NCBI GenBank assembly: GCA_039105265.1
Contig: JAPFFF010000007.1
Coordinates: 6,346,769 to 6,410,768 of the forward strand
Source of the DNA: Tritrichomonas musculus
Taxonomy: Eukaryota; Parabasalia; Tritrichomonadida; Tritrichomonadidae
Direction of reading: 5' to 3'
Length of the DNA: 64,000 nt
The position numbers were made by a program, and so were the translations under genes. The notes under the pieces were generated by a model. It saw only the letters and a list, made by a program, of their open reading frames with translations. It made no database searches and was not told the DNA's origin. Of the stretch, positions 11,690-23,500 are shown piece by piece (within the stretch, counting starts at the first letter, position 1; the number at the start of each line of letters is the position of its first letter).

Positions 11690-12790
11690 ATGAGTTTCGA
11701 AGAAACCTTTACAAAGCAGAGTCGAGTGAAATTCAAAACCATTGATGAAGTTTATTCTAAGTATCCGACCAATACGTTATCGAAATTCAAGAGAATCGCT
11801 AATAGATATGGTTTCACAGATGATGAAGCTAAAGACTATCTTCAAAACAAAGTCGTTCATGATCAACATATTCCGCTACCAAAGTTCATGCATATCTATT
11901 CGAAGATCCAACATGCGTTTCAAATGGATACATTTATTGGTGACCCAGACTATTTGATGTTCATTAACGTTAACACACGTAAAGCATATGCGTATGAGAT
12001 GATCAATAAAGGTGCTAAACAAGTGTTGAAATCATTAACTGAGTTCATCAAATCAGAACCTGAGTGTAAGTCCATCATATCAGATGAAGATGCATCATAC
12101 TTATCGAAATCCGTACTCGATTTCATGAGAGAACATGATATTATCTATACAACAACGACCGATAACGATCATAACAAACTCGGTATCATTAACAGATTCA
12201 TGAGAACCATTCGTGATATGAAAGCTAATGAACCAAACACTGATATACTATCATTAGTAGAATCCTATAACGATATGCCACATCGATCTCTTAATTATAA
12301 GTCTCCGAATGAGATAACAGATGAAGATGAGTTAGAATATATCGATAAGATGGAACGTCAAGTTAATCCATATCATTTCAAACCTGGTGATCTAGTTAGA
12401 GTAGTTCTTGATAAGAGTCCATTAACGAAACGTCGTTCGAATCTATCTAAAGAGTCTTACATTGTCGATTCCAAAGATGGTAATCAGTTTCTAATCCGCT
12501 CTATCGATGGATCTGTAGATACTGTACCGGGATATAAACTCGTGAAGTCATCCAATAACGTTCCACTAGCAACAACAATCAAAAATGGTAAACGCGGTAT
12601 CGTTAAAGAGATTCGATCTTATAACAAAAAGCGAGATACATATACGATCACATATGAAGGTTCAACCGTTAAAGATACTATCAAATCGAAATATCTACGC
12701 GAAGGTCATCCAACTAAATTATCGACAATGGAACGTCAATACTGGTTGAATCAAAATACCATCCCCGATCAAATAAGAAAGTTCATTTAA
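11690..12790 (+). CDS. Retroviral-type integrase of Maverick 1
   Basis: A 366-aa protein of the Maverick c-integrase family. It shows a helical N-terminal region with KRIANRYGFTDDEAKDYL, then the RNase H-fold core with FQMDTF and SDEDASYLS as acidic motif regions and the family block LGIINRFMRTIRD, then MPHRSLNYKSPNEIT. The C-terminal third (GDLVRV...SYIVD...GYKLV) looks like an SH3/chromo-like DNA-binding tail. Such integrases insert the element with short target duplications. The gene starts at TATAAATGAG, 10 nt after the end gene, and is followed 10 nt later by the ATPase. Confidence 0.92.
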   Translation: MSFEETFTKQSRVKFKTIDEVYSKYPTNTLSKFKRIANRYGFTDDEAKDYLQNKVVHDQHIPLPKFMHIYSKIQHAFQMDTFIGDPDYLMFINVNTRKAYAYEMINKGAKQVLKSLTEFIKSEPECKSIISDEDASYLSKSVLDFMREHDIIYTTTTDNDHNKLGIINRFMRTIRDMKANEPNTDILSLVESYNDMPHRSLNYKSPNEITDEDELEYIDKMERQVNPYHFKPGDLVRVVLDKSPLTKRRSNLSKESYIVDSKDGNQFLIRSIDGSVDTVPGYKLVKSSNNVPLATTIKNGKRGIVKEIRSYNKKRDTYTITYEGSTVKDTIKSKYLREGHPTKLSTMERQYWLNQNTIPDQIRKFI

Positions 12791-12800
12791 TACGATATAA

Positions 12801-13652
12801 ATGAGTGAAATCAAGAAAGTTGAAGATCTAATCGAAGATACATTACGTAAGAATCAACGTGATATCGAAATGGCGTTGATTAAACCACTCGCTCCTGAAT
12901 ATCCATTCTCGTCAAACGGTATCTACTTTCTAATCGGTAAGATGGGAGCTGGTAAATCGTTTTGGATATGGCGTCACATCATGATAACTGAACGACTATT
13001 TACGAAACCATATTACAGTAAAATCATATTCTGTTCCACGTCTGGTAAACTCGATAAAACAGCTGAAGTACTATCCAAGAATGTGAAGACCCCTATCGAT
13101 TACATCAAAGAAGAGAATCTACTTCCATATCTTAAACGACATCTACGACGTAAACTCAAATACTATGCGATGGTGAAGCACGTCCTATCCAAAATGGTTG
13201 AAACTAATGAAGAAATGGCTAGAATCATCCAGAAACACTCGTTAATGGAAATCGAAGATCGAATAGCATATATAGCATCAAAGCTCGTTCAGTATCAGAC
13301 CGCATCGTATCCGTTCAACACGTTACTCGTATTAGATGACGCTGCTGGATCCCCATTACTGAAGAACGGTAACAGTGAGCTATGTCGGTTACTAACGAAA
13401 ACGAGACACTTCAATCTGACTTGTATCATAGCTGTTCAAACATTACGATTCGTTCATCTAAATGTTAAACGATTGGCCACTGATATCATATGTTATAGCG
13501 GTTTCAGTAAAGAAGATTTCACATCGATGTTACAACAGACTCCAAACAATCTCGATATCAAGTCAACGACAATCGAATATCTAAATCATAAGGGTCAACA
13601 TGATCGGTTTATCATCAATATCACCGCCAACGAATCACATTTCGAGCAATAA
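12801..13652 (+). CDS. Packaging ATPase (FtsK/HerA-type, A32-like) of Maverick 1
   Basis: A 283-aa P-loop ATPase with Walker A GKMGAGKSFW near residue 47 and Walker B TLLVLDDAAGS near residue 174, followed by LLTKTRHFNLTCIIAVQT, a typical arginine-finger/sensor region. This is the DNA-packaging ATPase family shared by Polintons, virophages and NCLDV A32 proteins, thought to pump DNA into capsids. The same gene is intact in D and C at over half identity. It starts at TATAAATGAG. Confidence 0.93.
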   Translation: MSEIKKVEDLIEDTLRKNQRDIEMALIKPLAPEYPFSSNGIYFLIGKMGAGKSFWIWRHIMITERLFTKPYYSKIIFCSTSGKLDKTAEVLSKNVKTPIDYIKEENLLPYLKRHLRRKLKYYAMVKHVLSKMVETNEEMARIIQKHSLMEIEDRIAYIASKLVQYQTASYPFNTLLVLDDAAGSPLLKNGNSELCRLLTKTRHFNLTCIIAVQTLRFVHLNVKRLATDIICYSGFSKEDFTSMLQQTPNNLDIKSTTIEYLNHKGQHDRFIINITANESHFEQ

Positions 13653-13679
13653 ATGAGTATGTTTTTGTGACTTAGAAAC

Positions 13680-14087
13680 ATGGGATTCAAGAGTTTCATT
13701 ACAAGTGGTTGGAATAGACTTAAAAGTGATGTCCATCAGGGGCTCATCGGTGCTAAAAACGCTGCACATCGAGTATGGAATGCGACCAAAAAGGGGTTGA
13801 TCGGTGCTAAAAACTTCGCTATGAATAATCCGAAAGCTGTCGGTACTATGCTACATGCGATAACACCATTCGCGACCGCATTCAATCCAACGTTAGGTGC
13901 TATTACATCAGCAGGTGCAAACATATTCAGTCACATGCCGAAAGGTTCCGTTACGGATAAGCTCGTGAAGATCAGTGAACAGTTCGCGCGTGGTGAATTA
14001 AAACAAGGTGGATCGACGACAGCGCAAGCGGTAGCAGATTCGCGAAAGAGATCAAATAATAAAGCGATCCCGTTTAGAGGTATTTAA
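13680..14087 (+). CDS. Small virion-like protein, 135 aa
   Basis: A basic N-terminus is followed by a Gly/Ala-rich hydrophobic middle (AVGTMLHAITPFATAFN to GANIFSH) and a charged tail. Position between ATPase and linker gene matches the 167-aa gene in C and the 224/251-aa genes in D. It may be a core or membrane-active minor virion protein; no domain is recognised. A TAAATGAG box at the ATPase stop (13650) opens only five codons, while the ATG at 13680 opens this frame. Confidence 0.65.
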   Translation: MGFKSFITSGWNRLKSDVHQGLIGAKNAAHRVWNATKKGLIGAKNFAMNNPKAVGTMLHAITPFATAFNPTLGAITSAGANIFSHMPKGSVTDKLVKISEQFARGELKQGGSTTAQAVADSRKRSNNKAIPFRGI

Positions 14088-14097
14088 CGGCCCATAA

Positions 14098-14298
14098 ATG
14101 AGTGGAGCCCGCACTAATGCATATCGTTCAAGCAATTCCGTTATCGTATCTGGTCCTGGTACCATGTATAACGAAGTCACTAGACCGAGATCTTCAACGA
14201 AGCAATATCATGATAACACTAACACATATGCCGTAACGGTACCATATATCAAAACCAGTAAACGCAGATCCAAAACTCCTAAAAACAAACGTAAGTGA
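14098..14298 (+). CDS. Small basic protein, 66 aa
   Basis: It contains GPGTMYNEVTRP and NTYAVTV, which recur as GTMFNEGTK and NTYAVTF in the 142-aa gene of C (54494-54922), and ends in a Lys/Arg-rich tail (TSKRRSKTPKNKRK). The tail suggests DNA binding. It starts at CATAAATGAG, 10 nt after the preceding stop. Function is unknown. Confidence 0.65.
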   Translation: MSGARTNAYRSSNSVIVSGPGTMYNEVTRPRSSTKQYHDNTNTYAVTVPYIKTSKRRSKTPKNKRK

Positions 14299-14332
14299 GT
14301 ATTGTCTGTGATGATATTTTTGTTGAAATCAA

Positions 14333-14950
14333 ATGAGTTCTAAGTACGTACGTGGAGTGAAACGAAATCAAATCATTCAACGATGGTTGCAAGGGATTGA
14401 AGATCCTGAATATGAAGTGTTTCCGACTAAAAAAGAAGGTAAATATATAGTCAAGTTGAGGGAGACTAAATTAGTAGATCAAACCAATAATGATGTTGAT
14501 AAACAGTCTGTCGATGTCGATAAACAGTCTGTCGATGTAGATAACGATGTCGAGTCTGAAACCGAATCACCACCACCACCTGTAATCAAACAACGTAGAC
14601 CGCGAACATCTAGTAGTACGATTCCATCAACTAGACCAGATTCAATTTCCTCTGGAAACTTTGCTCCGCAAACGATAAATCTCGAAATACTCGAACAGTT
14701 ACGTAATCTCGGTGAAGAGATCCGTAATGATAGATTCAAGAAAGAGCAGAAACAGTATATCAAACATGTCGTCAACAAAGAGTTATCGAAATCGCGTATT
14801 CGTAGTCGATATGTACCAGAAATGTTCCCTGAGTCAGTCGAATCCGAACCAGTTGTTAATGAACCGAAACCAGTCGAATCACAACCAGTTGAACCTGAAC
14901 CTGAACCACTTATTGAACAATCCATATTTCGATCACGTATACGACGTTAA
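14333..14950 (+). CDS. Conserved linker-type protein, 205 aa
   Basis: Relatives lie before the capsid gene in D (210 aa) and C (184 aa). Shared parts are an N-terminal block (KRNQIIQRWLQGIEDPEY, then PTKKEGKYIVK), a Pro/Glu-rich variable middle with an in-frame repeat (DVDKQSV twice), a helical block (INLEILEQLRNLGEEI, then KKEQK) and an Arg-rich end. The design resembles a scaffold or internal virion protein, but no named domain is recognised. No maturation protease signature is visible here. Confidence 0.7.
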   Translation: MSSKYVRGVKRNQIIQRWLQGIEDPEYEVFPTKKEGKYIVKLRETKLVDQTNNDVDKQSVDVDKQSVDVDNDVESETESPPPPVIKQRRPRTSSSTIPSTRPDSISSGNFAPQTINLEILEQLRNLGEEIRNDRFKKEQKQYIKHVVNKELSKSRIRSRYVPEMFPESVESEPVVNEPKPVESQPVEPEPEPLIEQSIFRSRIRR

Positions 14951-14995
14951 ACATGAATCCGCCATCAACGACCCTTATATTTTTCTGTCAAGTAA

Positions 14996-16600
14996 ATGAC
15001 ATTCAACAACGAAGTCTTTCACAAGACATCAGCTGAAGTAAATACTCAGGTAGCTAGCTATTTCGATATAGTCGATAATGCTATCGCCATGTCCGATACC
15101 AACAAGAAATACGTTATCGATGCTCAAGCTTCATACAGTCCCTCAGCACCTATTCGTGCAGGTTCGTTCACTACATTCATCATCAGCCCCACTTGTGATA
15201 ACACCGCTGATATCTATAACGGATTCATCAAAGCGAAATTGAAAATCAATGGTGTTTTAACTGCTTCTATTGGTGCTCAATTCAATGATTTAGGTGAACA
15301 TTCATTTAAAGGTTTATGGGTTGGATTTAAAGACGCTATGGATGCTGTTGAAAAATATGAAATTCTCGCTAATGGTATCTCTATTTACACTCAGAACTTC
15401 GGTCCTGAAGAATCATTTCTTACAGCATGTGGAGCTAATGAAGCATCTAAACGTAGTGATATATACTCCAAGGTTCGTCATAAAGATATATTTAATCAGA
15501 AAACGAAACATGCTCGATGTGGATATTTCCTCACACTCGTCAACGGTACAACTGAATATAACGATATCGAAATCCCATTAAAGATCGATCTCCGTCGATT
15601 CCTTCCTCTCAGCAATATCAAATACTTACCCTCATTCGCAGGTAAACTTGAGCTCAAAGTTATGTTCGGCGTACAAGGTCTTGTGTACTGCCCTGTCGGA
15701 TTACCGGCATCTATACATGGTGATGCGGAACAATACATTAAAATTCATGCTCAGAAAATTACGAATGAGTTTGTACCAATCGGAACTCAAATTAGATCTT
15801 ATGAAACGTGTAATGCTGGTGCACTTACTGCTGCTAATCGTATTCTCACTATTAAACGTGATTATGAAGTTAATGATTGCTATAGTGTTATCCCCAACTT
15901 CGGTATCGATGGAGATATATATCAATCACTCATTCAACGATATACACAACAAGAACTCATCTTCCCTACTCAAATTCTTACATTCACTACTATGAGTAAA
16001 CCACTCAATCACGCAGGTCGTTGTTCGAGTACTCAGACAATCACCCCACGATTCGTTGATTCAATATTCTTCTTATTCCCTCAAACTCCAAATCATCATA
16101 CAGTATTCAAGAATCCGATATTCAATAACTTTCAATTAAGATGTGGAGGTTACGGTGTAGTACCTACGATTCCATTCGCTACTGACGGTACTGATCCTAT
16201 GTTTATAGAACTATGTCAGAACGCTATGAATATTAATGGTGAGCAAACAGGGTTCAATAAAGAAGTGATTCAATCGTTAACTAATACCGATAACAGTAAC
16301 GTTAGTACTGGGTTAATTAGCTATGATAGAACATCATTCTTCATCGGATTACCTACTGAAACTGATAACACATTTCAACAGGGGCAGACATCTAATACTC
16401 CAATCACATATGAAATCGTTTGTGATGTATCTGCTAACGCATCAAATGGTGCTGGAGGTAATGAAGCTAACGATTACATTAATACTACAACACCACCTAT
16501 CATGGCGTTACTTCAAGATACCGTTATATCAATTCATGTTCAACCTAATGGTATGCCGCCCGTTGTTGAGATCGGCAGCTACGATATCACGAGCAGGTGA
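14996..16600 (+). CDS. Major capsid protein candidate of Maverick 1
   Basis: A 534-aa protein, the usual size for a double jelly-roll major capsid protein. It has strand-rich sequence, conserved blocks shared with C and D (AEVNTQVASYFDIVDN, TADIYNGFIKA, GFKDAMDAVEKYEI, IYTQNFG.EESFLTAC, RRFLPLSNIKYLP) and the C-terminal pattern VQPNGMPPVVEIGSYDITSR. It lies at the usual place after the ATPase block. Assignment to the double jelly-roll fold is inferred from length and context. Starts at AAGTAAATGAC. Confidence 0.8.
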   Translation: MTFNNEVFHKTSAEVNTQVASYFDIVDNAIAMSDTNKKYVIDAQASYSPSAPIRAGSFTTFIISPTCDNTADIYNGFIKAKLKINGVLTASIGAQFNDLGEHSFKGLWVGFKDAMDAVEKYEILANGISIYTQNFGPEESFLTACGANEASKRSDIYSKVRHKDIFNQKTKHARCGYFLTLVNGTTEYNDIEIPLKIDLRRFLPLSNIKYLPSFAGKLELKVMFGVQGLVYCPVGLPASIHGDAEQYIKIHAQKITNEFVPIGTQIRSYETCNAGALTAANRILTIKRDYEVNDCYSVIPNFGIDGDIYQSLIQRYTQQELIFPTQILTFTTMSKPLNHAGRCSSTQTITPRFVDSIFFLFPQTPNHHTVFKNPIFNNFQLRCGGYGVVPTIPFATDGTDPMFIELCQNAMNINGEQTGFNKEVIQSLTNTDNSNVSTGLISYDRTSFFIGLPTETDNTFQQGQTSNTPITYEIVCDVSANASNGAGGNEANDYINTTTPPIMALLQDTVISIHVQPNGMPPVVEIGSYDITSR

Positions 16601-16678
16601 ATGAAATTAATTTCATTCTATATTTAATTAATTATTTTTCTTCAACGGAGTATGTAATATCAGTTTATTTTTCATGAA

Positions 16679-16867
16679 ATGTCCGGTAAATCAGTTCAAG
16701 TAATGTCTCATAAGCAACACACGACTCGGAATCCACCGATAACGAAACCTGAGTATCATCACCCTCCAACTCATAAGAAAGAGAATCTAGTAGCAGTTGA
16801 TCAGTCATCGAGATGCGTCAATGCTAAACAGTTGATACTCTATAAAGATGATGTTAACTCGTATTGA
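16679..16867 (+). CDS. Small His/Pro-rich protein, 62 aa
   Basis: A short frame with KQHTTRNPPITKPEYHHPP and an end like that of the 142-aa gene in C (QLILYKDDVNSY against GRIVYFKPINV). The 66-aa and 62-aa genes here may correspond to the two halves of that C gene, but the match is weak. It starts 4 bases after a host-like TCAT box. Unknown function. Confidence 0.5.
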   Translation: MSGKSVQVMSHKQHTTRNPPITKPEYHHPPTHKKENLVAVDQSSRCVNAKQLILYKDDVNSY

Positions 16868-16921
16868 TTTGCTATGCAAATCTCTGACGAAGTCAAATCC
16901 GCTAGGCGGACTATCCCTTTG
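16866..16921. other. Cluster of four tri-loop hairpins
   Basis: Four perfect palindromes with three-base loops follow each other between two genes: GATTTGC-TAT-GCAAATC (16866-16882), TGAC-GAA-GTCA (16885-16895), TCCGC-TAG-GCGGA (16898-16910) and CCC-TTT-GGG (about 16914). They begin at the stop of the 62-aa gene. They could be an RNA 3'-end or processing signal, or remains of mini-palindrome insertions. Confidence 0.7.
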
Positions 16922-16962
16922 GGTATTAAACAGTCAATTCCACGTATTTTACTATCAATGAA

Positions 16963-17484
16963 ATGATTAAGAAGCGAAATCTCAACACTGGAGTGAATGC
17001 AAATGTTTCACTCGAACCGACATCAGCATCACAATCCAATAACAACATCAATAACAACATCTTCATCAATAAACGTGATGATGGTAAAGAAGATATAGTC
17101 ATCACTCGTGAATTAACTGTTCAACCAGATGAACCAGTCGTCAATCACGATGTCCGATCACTCATTCTAGAAACATACGCGAAGATACTACTCGATCAAG
17201 ATAAAGCTCTGATCAGTAATCTCATCAGTAAACATACTATCATCGTTCCACAACAAGATCTAGCATCAATCATCAAATCAGTTACAGGTGGTGATGTTGA
17301 GATATACACTGATGACAATCCTGGATGTTGTGTCGCGAAAGTATCACCAATACAGAAGATCGATGCTATTAAGATCGTTACTGAGTCTGGTGAGATAGTC
17401 ACTGACTTCAAACAAGTCTATAACAAAGAGTTCAACGATCTCGTCAATGTATATCACTTATGTCTGAAGTATGTAGTCGTATGA
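16963..17484 (+). CDS. Conserved Maverick protein, 173 aa, unknown
   Basis: Clear relative of the 175-aa gene in C (53938-54465). Shared blocks are NANVSLEP, NINNN, INKRDDGKE, ILETYAKILLDQDKAL, a GCC motif, KIDAIKIV and DFKQVYNKEFNDLVN.YHLCLKY. An Asn-rich N-terminus leads into a mixed alpha/beta body. Its conservation in two diverged elements shows it is a real gene. No known family is recognised. Confidence 0.75.
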   Translation: MIKKRNLNTGVNANVSLEPTSASQSNNNINNNIFINKRDDGKEDIVITRELTVQPDEPVVNHDVRSLILETYAKILLDQDKALISNLISKHTIIVPQQDLASIIKSVTGGDVEIYTDDNPGCCVAKVSPIQKIDAIKIVTESGEIVTDFKQVYNKEFNDLVNVYHLCLKYVVV

Positions 17485-17540
17485 GCGACAGCGAATCGGT
17501 GGCGTAAGAGTTCAAAAATAACGATTCATATATTTTTGGT

Positions 17541-20500
17541 TTACAATGAATGTATCTCATTCTTAGTGTTATCTTCAGCTAAGATACCATTTGATGTAAA
17601 GAATGTCGAGTTAATCAATATGTAATTAGTTGTTGCATTGATCATGATATTGCTACTACTTAATGGAAATTCAATATTGTTTAACCAGATCTTAGTTGGT
17701 TCACATTGATATTCACTCGTAGGCGTATTATTAGCGTTGAATGATATATTGATTTTGATTTCTTTAACACTGGTGACATTATCTTTGGTTTCATTATAAG
17801 ACAAATAGAGTGTTCCATCATATTCGTCAAGTTGTTTTTCGAATTGATAACGAATGGTATTACTATTCAGTACGCTGAATGTGTACTTAATTAGTGTTAA
17901 TTTATTCACTAACGCGTCTAACCTAGCTTTTAATGATTCGTTCTCTTGCTGTAGATTTAATATCTGATTGGTCATTGTTACTATTTTAGCGACATGATCA
18001 CCTACTATATAAGATAGATCTTGATAAGATTTAGCATATGAATCCAACTCACTCTTCAACGCATATCCATCGAGATCACCCATAGTAGCATAATCATCCG
18101 GCATATCACTCTTCAGCATATACTCATTCAATGTTGATGTTAACTGTGATGTTGTAAGTATCTCACTCTTCAACGCATATTTGATATCAGATTCATTCTT
18201 AACTGTATCCAACGCCTTGTTAACTTCATCTACAGTTGGAAACTCATTCAGTGTAGCAGCCAATGACTTATCATTCTGTTCAAGTTGATTATGTAATGAA
18301 TCTATCTTATTCTGTAACGCATCTACATCACATGTATACGCTATATCATCAGTAGTGAACTCCAAGTGTCTGATCAATGTGTTCTCTTTAATAGTGATAC
18401 CAGTGACTTGAACGTGTTGTGGATTCGATATAATGATCTGTGTTGAAGAGTCATCCATTGTAGCTGATGGAAATGTATCCGTACCAACATATTCAGATAT
18501 GACACCATTAGTAATCGTTAACGAAACATACTGTTCATCATAATCAACATCATTGAACTCACTTATTGTTCTTACCATGAGTTTAACTCTGATCGATCCA
18601 TCAGTGATAATATCTTCCGCAATGAGTTGGATATTTTTGTCTATACCATCAACCTTACCAACAATATCAATGACATCATCTCTCGATAACTGCATAGTTT
18701 GTGCTAGTGTCTTGATCATCGGTTTCATTGTATGTCTGAATCGTTTACACATATCCATCGTTGATGTCAACGTCATAGCAACTTTAGATGGATCATCTAG
18801 TTCATCAGTAAACGTCATATCTTCAACTGGTACGTACTCTTGATCACACCATTCGATTATCTTATTCAGTTTATCTGTATTCGATAACACCGTTCGCGAT
18901 TTCATCATTCGACTAACTGGTACTGAAACCATATCACCGAAGAATATATCAGCACCAATATCCGGTAACTCATCAACCAACTTACCAGCCATGTCGGTAA
19001 CAACATCAGCACCAACATCACTAACCTTCGTAACAGTATTCACCAACTCACGACCGACAGTATTAGCAACACCTTTCGATGCGAACGACAACGCTTTACC
19101 AGCGACACCCAATCCAGTAGCACCTATAACACATCCAGCTACACCCAACGCGATACCAACATTAGCTTTCATATCGATCTTGTCAACCTCTTTCTGTAGA
19201 TACTTGGTCTTCGATTGTTGATCAACCATTTCTGAACTAAGTGCATCGACTTTACTCTTCACCTCTTTAACATCATATGATACTATATCAACGTTGTTCG
19301 TCACTAGATTCAAATCCGATCTCATTGTTGTTATATTATCAGCTGTGATGATCTTCGATGATGTAATGTTGAAATCAGTATAGAGTGTCGTAGATGCGTT
19401 CGGATTCGGTGATACTTCATAGAACTGTTGTTTAATGATATACTCGAACGCATTCGTTGATGGATCCCAGTTGACTTCATCAATCGGATCAGTATAGTCA
19501 TGACGTAGATATAAAATGATATCACGACCAGTGTCATTCTTCGATCGCATACTCCATACGTAACCGATTCTATCGACTGTATCAAATGCACCTTTCAAAT
19601 CAACGTAACCATTGTCGTTGGTACCACTGCGATGAACTTCATCACCATCAATCGTGAAAGACAATCGATTAACGAGTTCTTGTCCAGGTAGAACCAGATC
19701 GAGATATAACTGTTCGATATCACTGATATTCAACTTCGATGTCGAGTAATTACCAATAGTACATGATACTGAAGCGAGATCATATCCATCCAACTTGACT
19801 GATGAATCAGCTGATGTGAAACCAATACTCAATGAATAATCAGATCCGTTAACGACAGAACCATCTTTGAACTTGATATACGGTTCGTATACACCACCTT
19901 CATCACGCATACATGTACGTAGTAACGAATATGCTAGTCCATTCGAGTTTGTTTCACAAATAGCTCTACTATTCAATGTATCTCGTTTAACAGCTATGAT
20001 ACAACCAGTTGAACCATAGTTATCTGGTTTCGGATCACGTTTCTGACACTTACTGATGATCTTACTTTGGAATCGACCTTGAATATCATCACCGATCCAT
20101 TTATTACCATCCCACGTTAACGACCATTTATTACCCAAACAGTATTCAGTGAACTTGAATGTCAGATTAGTTGGTATCTCATATGATTCCGGTATCTTAT
20201 AAATCATCTTATAACACTCACACTCATACTCCAATGTTTCTGATCCGAATGTATCGTCATACTTAACATGTTCATCATAAGTGATCATTGACGGACGATA
20301 GAAATAGTAGACATCAGATTCTTGTAATCTCAGCGCGTTCTTCGCATCGATGATATCGCATTTGATAACTGGTTTACGTGATACTAATGAGTCATCATTC
20401 AGTAAGTTATGGATGGTCATGTCACCGTTGAGATACCATGAGTATGGTTCTATGTTAAGGTCTTTGTCGAACATTATCTCTGGATCATCACGTTCACGAG

Positions 20501-23500
20501 TCGAGTATGTGTAGCAATCACGAGCTTTGTTATGAGTCAACTCCGGACATATGAATTTGCCGTTATCGAATGATATGATGAAATCGTTCAATACATTCCC
20601 TTGCCAATCCAATATCAATAGATTTCGCATATGAATTTTGAATAAATCAACCGTTGTAGTAAACCTACTCTTGAGTTCACTTGGTAATGATATCTTCATG
20701 ATGATGACTGGATCTTGAACTGAATCAGTTGATGTTGGTTCATATGTAGTGATATCACTATGTTTGACATAGTATGTGGGATAACCATCGACGGTATCGA
20801 ATTCACTATCTCCGCTAGTAGATGGTTGATTGGATTCAACCTCTTGAATCTTATACGATAACAACTCTAATGGACCCTTAATAGTATCACGAAATGTCTT
20901 ACATATGTTGACGCATGAGTTCAATGATACAGCTTCGTTATTATCATCTGGAATCGATATATCAGATTCAGTACTCTTACACCAATCGATAAGGGGTTGT
21001 AGACTGAGTTTGTTAGGTATGGATTCACCATCAACGGATTCACCCTCTAATGAGTAAGTACTAGCTTTACGAATCGATCGTGGAATATACAACACAGCAT
21101 CTACTATCGGAACCAATATACGTGAACCTCTACAGACTACATAACGATCAGTCAGTGACGGATGATCTAGTAACCACTCCATATCCATGTTGATCTCTTC
21201 TAATCGGTTGTTGATGTTAGATATGAATACACGTAATGTTGATCGATGTTGTTCATCGTGATCTCTCATCCATTGAATATCATGATCAGTGAGTGTTAGT
21301 TGATTATCGGGATTAGTGAGAGTGATTTGATTATCATTGATGGTTACTTGATTGATATGTCGTCGATCGATAACTCCAATAACATTGTTTTTGTAAACCA
21401 CTTCTGTATGATCATCATTATTGGTGGAACCAAGTTCGCTTCGCGAATCTCTGAATCTTAATCCATTGATCTCATTAGCGAGTCTATAACGTTGAAACCA
21501 ATCCATCTGTTCGATATCACCAAGTGTGATAGTGGTTCCAGGGATGACTACATCAGCATCATCCGTTGGAGTAAGTTCGTGATTGACAACCACTACATTG
21601 TATTCATTAGCGATGAGTTCACGAGTATCATCATTTACGTGAATACCATCTGAGTTAACGTTAACGGATGATCCATGACTGTTAACAGATATTCCATCAC
21701 TGTCAACTGATGTACGAGTCAGCATGGTTACATCGATGATCGCAACAGTTCTACCAGTCGAATCTCTCACTTCAGTCCAATCAACACCGGTATCTACATC
21801 ACTGTTTCTAACGAATTGGAGTTCAGGATGTGTATTCTCGAATAGGATTCGATCAGCCAATAACATCTGTTCTATTTCTAACGCGGTTCGTCCATCATAA
21901 GACCATGTTGAGGTGGTATCTACACGACGTCTGCTATTGAATCTGATACGTTCTGGAGTCGTTATTGATTGTACATGATCACGTCTTCTGATATACACCA
22001 CTTCACCAGTAGTTACACTCGTTATGAGTATGAGATCATTACCGATCTGATCAACATGGACATCAGATGAGTTCAACGCTAACAACTCTTCATCAGTGAG
22101 ATTCGATAATGATTCCAGATTATGATCACCAAATCCAGATCCGGCGTTAGTGGATGTATCATGAGTTAATCTAGTCGTTGGTGTTTCGACTCTGTCAACA
22201 TCATCATCTAAATCATCTAGTTCCATCTCATCAGTGTTTTCGACTGTGTGATCAACGATGGTGTTATCGCGATGTTCTCTCCATCTACGACGCAATTCAC
22301 GAACTGAATCAGTAATAGTTTGTATCGATTGTTGAATAACTCTTACACCATCAATCATTTCCGGTACTCGATCTAATGTTAATCCACCAGCAATTAATGT
22401 CGTGGTTGTAGTACCGATCTGAGTTAACGAGTTCATCGCGTTTAGTACCAAATCAGTAGCAGTTAACGATGATGTAGCTGCTGGAATCTCTGTCTGTGTT
22501 GGAATGAAACGTTTTAGTACTTGACCAGCAGCGCTAGTATCCATATCGAGGAGGAATTTACCACTAATAGGTTGTTTACCACCGGGGTAATCATCATTCG
22601 GTCCACCCATTCCAGGGAATGTAAAGTCTTCAGTTCGATATGTGTTGATGTTCATGTTCTCACCTGTCATGGATAGAGTTGATAGATCTTTAACCATATT
22701 CACTGCACCTGAAAGTATTGTGATTATGTCACTAGCAATCGCTAAACCTTTACGAATGGAATCAATGTACTCGTTATACGCAGCTTGTAATCGAAGTTGT
22801 TCTTGGATACCATTGATGATAGCACGTAACACTGAGTAGTCATATGCGAGTACGTCAACGGTACCACCAACTACGTTCAGATCTCTACGCATAGTCATGA
22901 TGTTATCAGCCCATATGATCTTCGATGAGTAGATGTTATTATCAGTGGTGATGGTAGTACATTCACGTGGATCTGGTTTGACTTCATAGAACTGTTGAGC
23001 GATCATGATATCGAATGGATTGTACGTTTCATCAGCGGTATCTGGTTTCTGTTCGAAATACTCTTTCTCGATATAGATGTGAATGTCGTTATTGGTATTC
23101 TCTTCTGGAATAGACTTGTTCGAGTGTGTAACTTCGCGGATGTACGTGAATGACTCTATAACAGGGTTGTTGTCACGAGTATTGAGATAATGAAGATTGA
23201 TTGGAGTAGTTATATTCAGATCCCACTTCAATGGAGTTACAAAACCGTTGATATTGATATCAGCTAGTACATACAACATGTTATTACTGGATACGTCGTT
23301 AGATACTTTAACACCGAATTGTTGAACATCGATGTTATCGTAATGTGGTGATTCACCGAGTTTAACGTTATCATCAGATACATTGATGACGGTTCCATCA
23401 GCGTACATTACTCTCCAGTTTGTAACGTATTTGGATAATATAGTAGCGTAGTTGTCTGAGTCTTTGACGGTATCTACGAAACATCGGATCCATTTAGCGA

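Noticed and set aside
14333-14950. Adenovirus-type (Ulp1-like) maturation protease, expected in Polintons
   Set aside because: Neither this gene nor any other shows a recognisable His-Asp-Cys pattern; I cannot support a protease call in this window.
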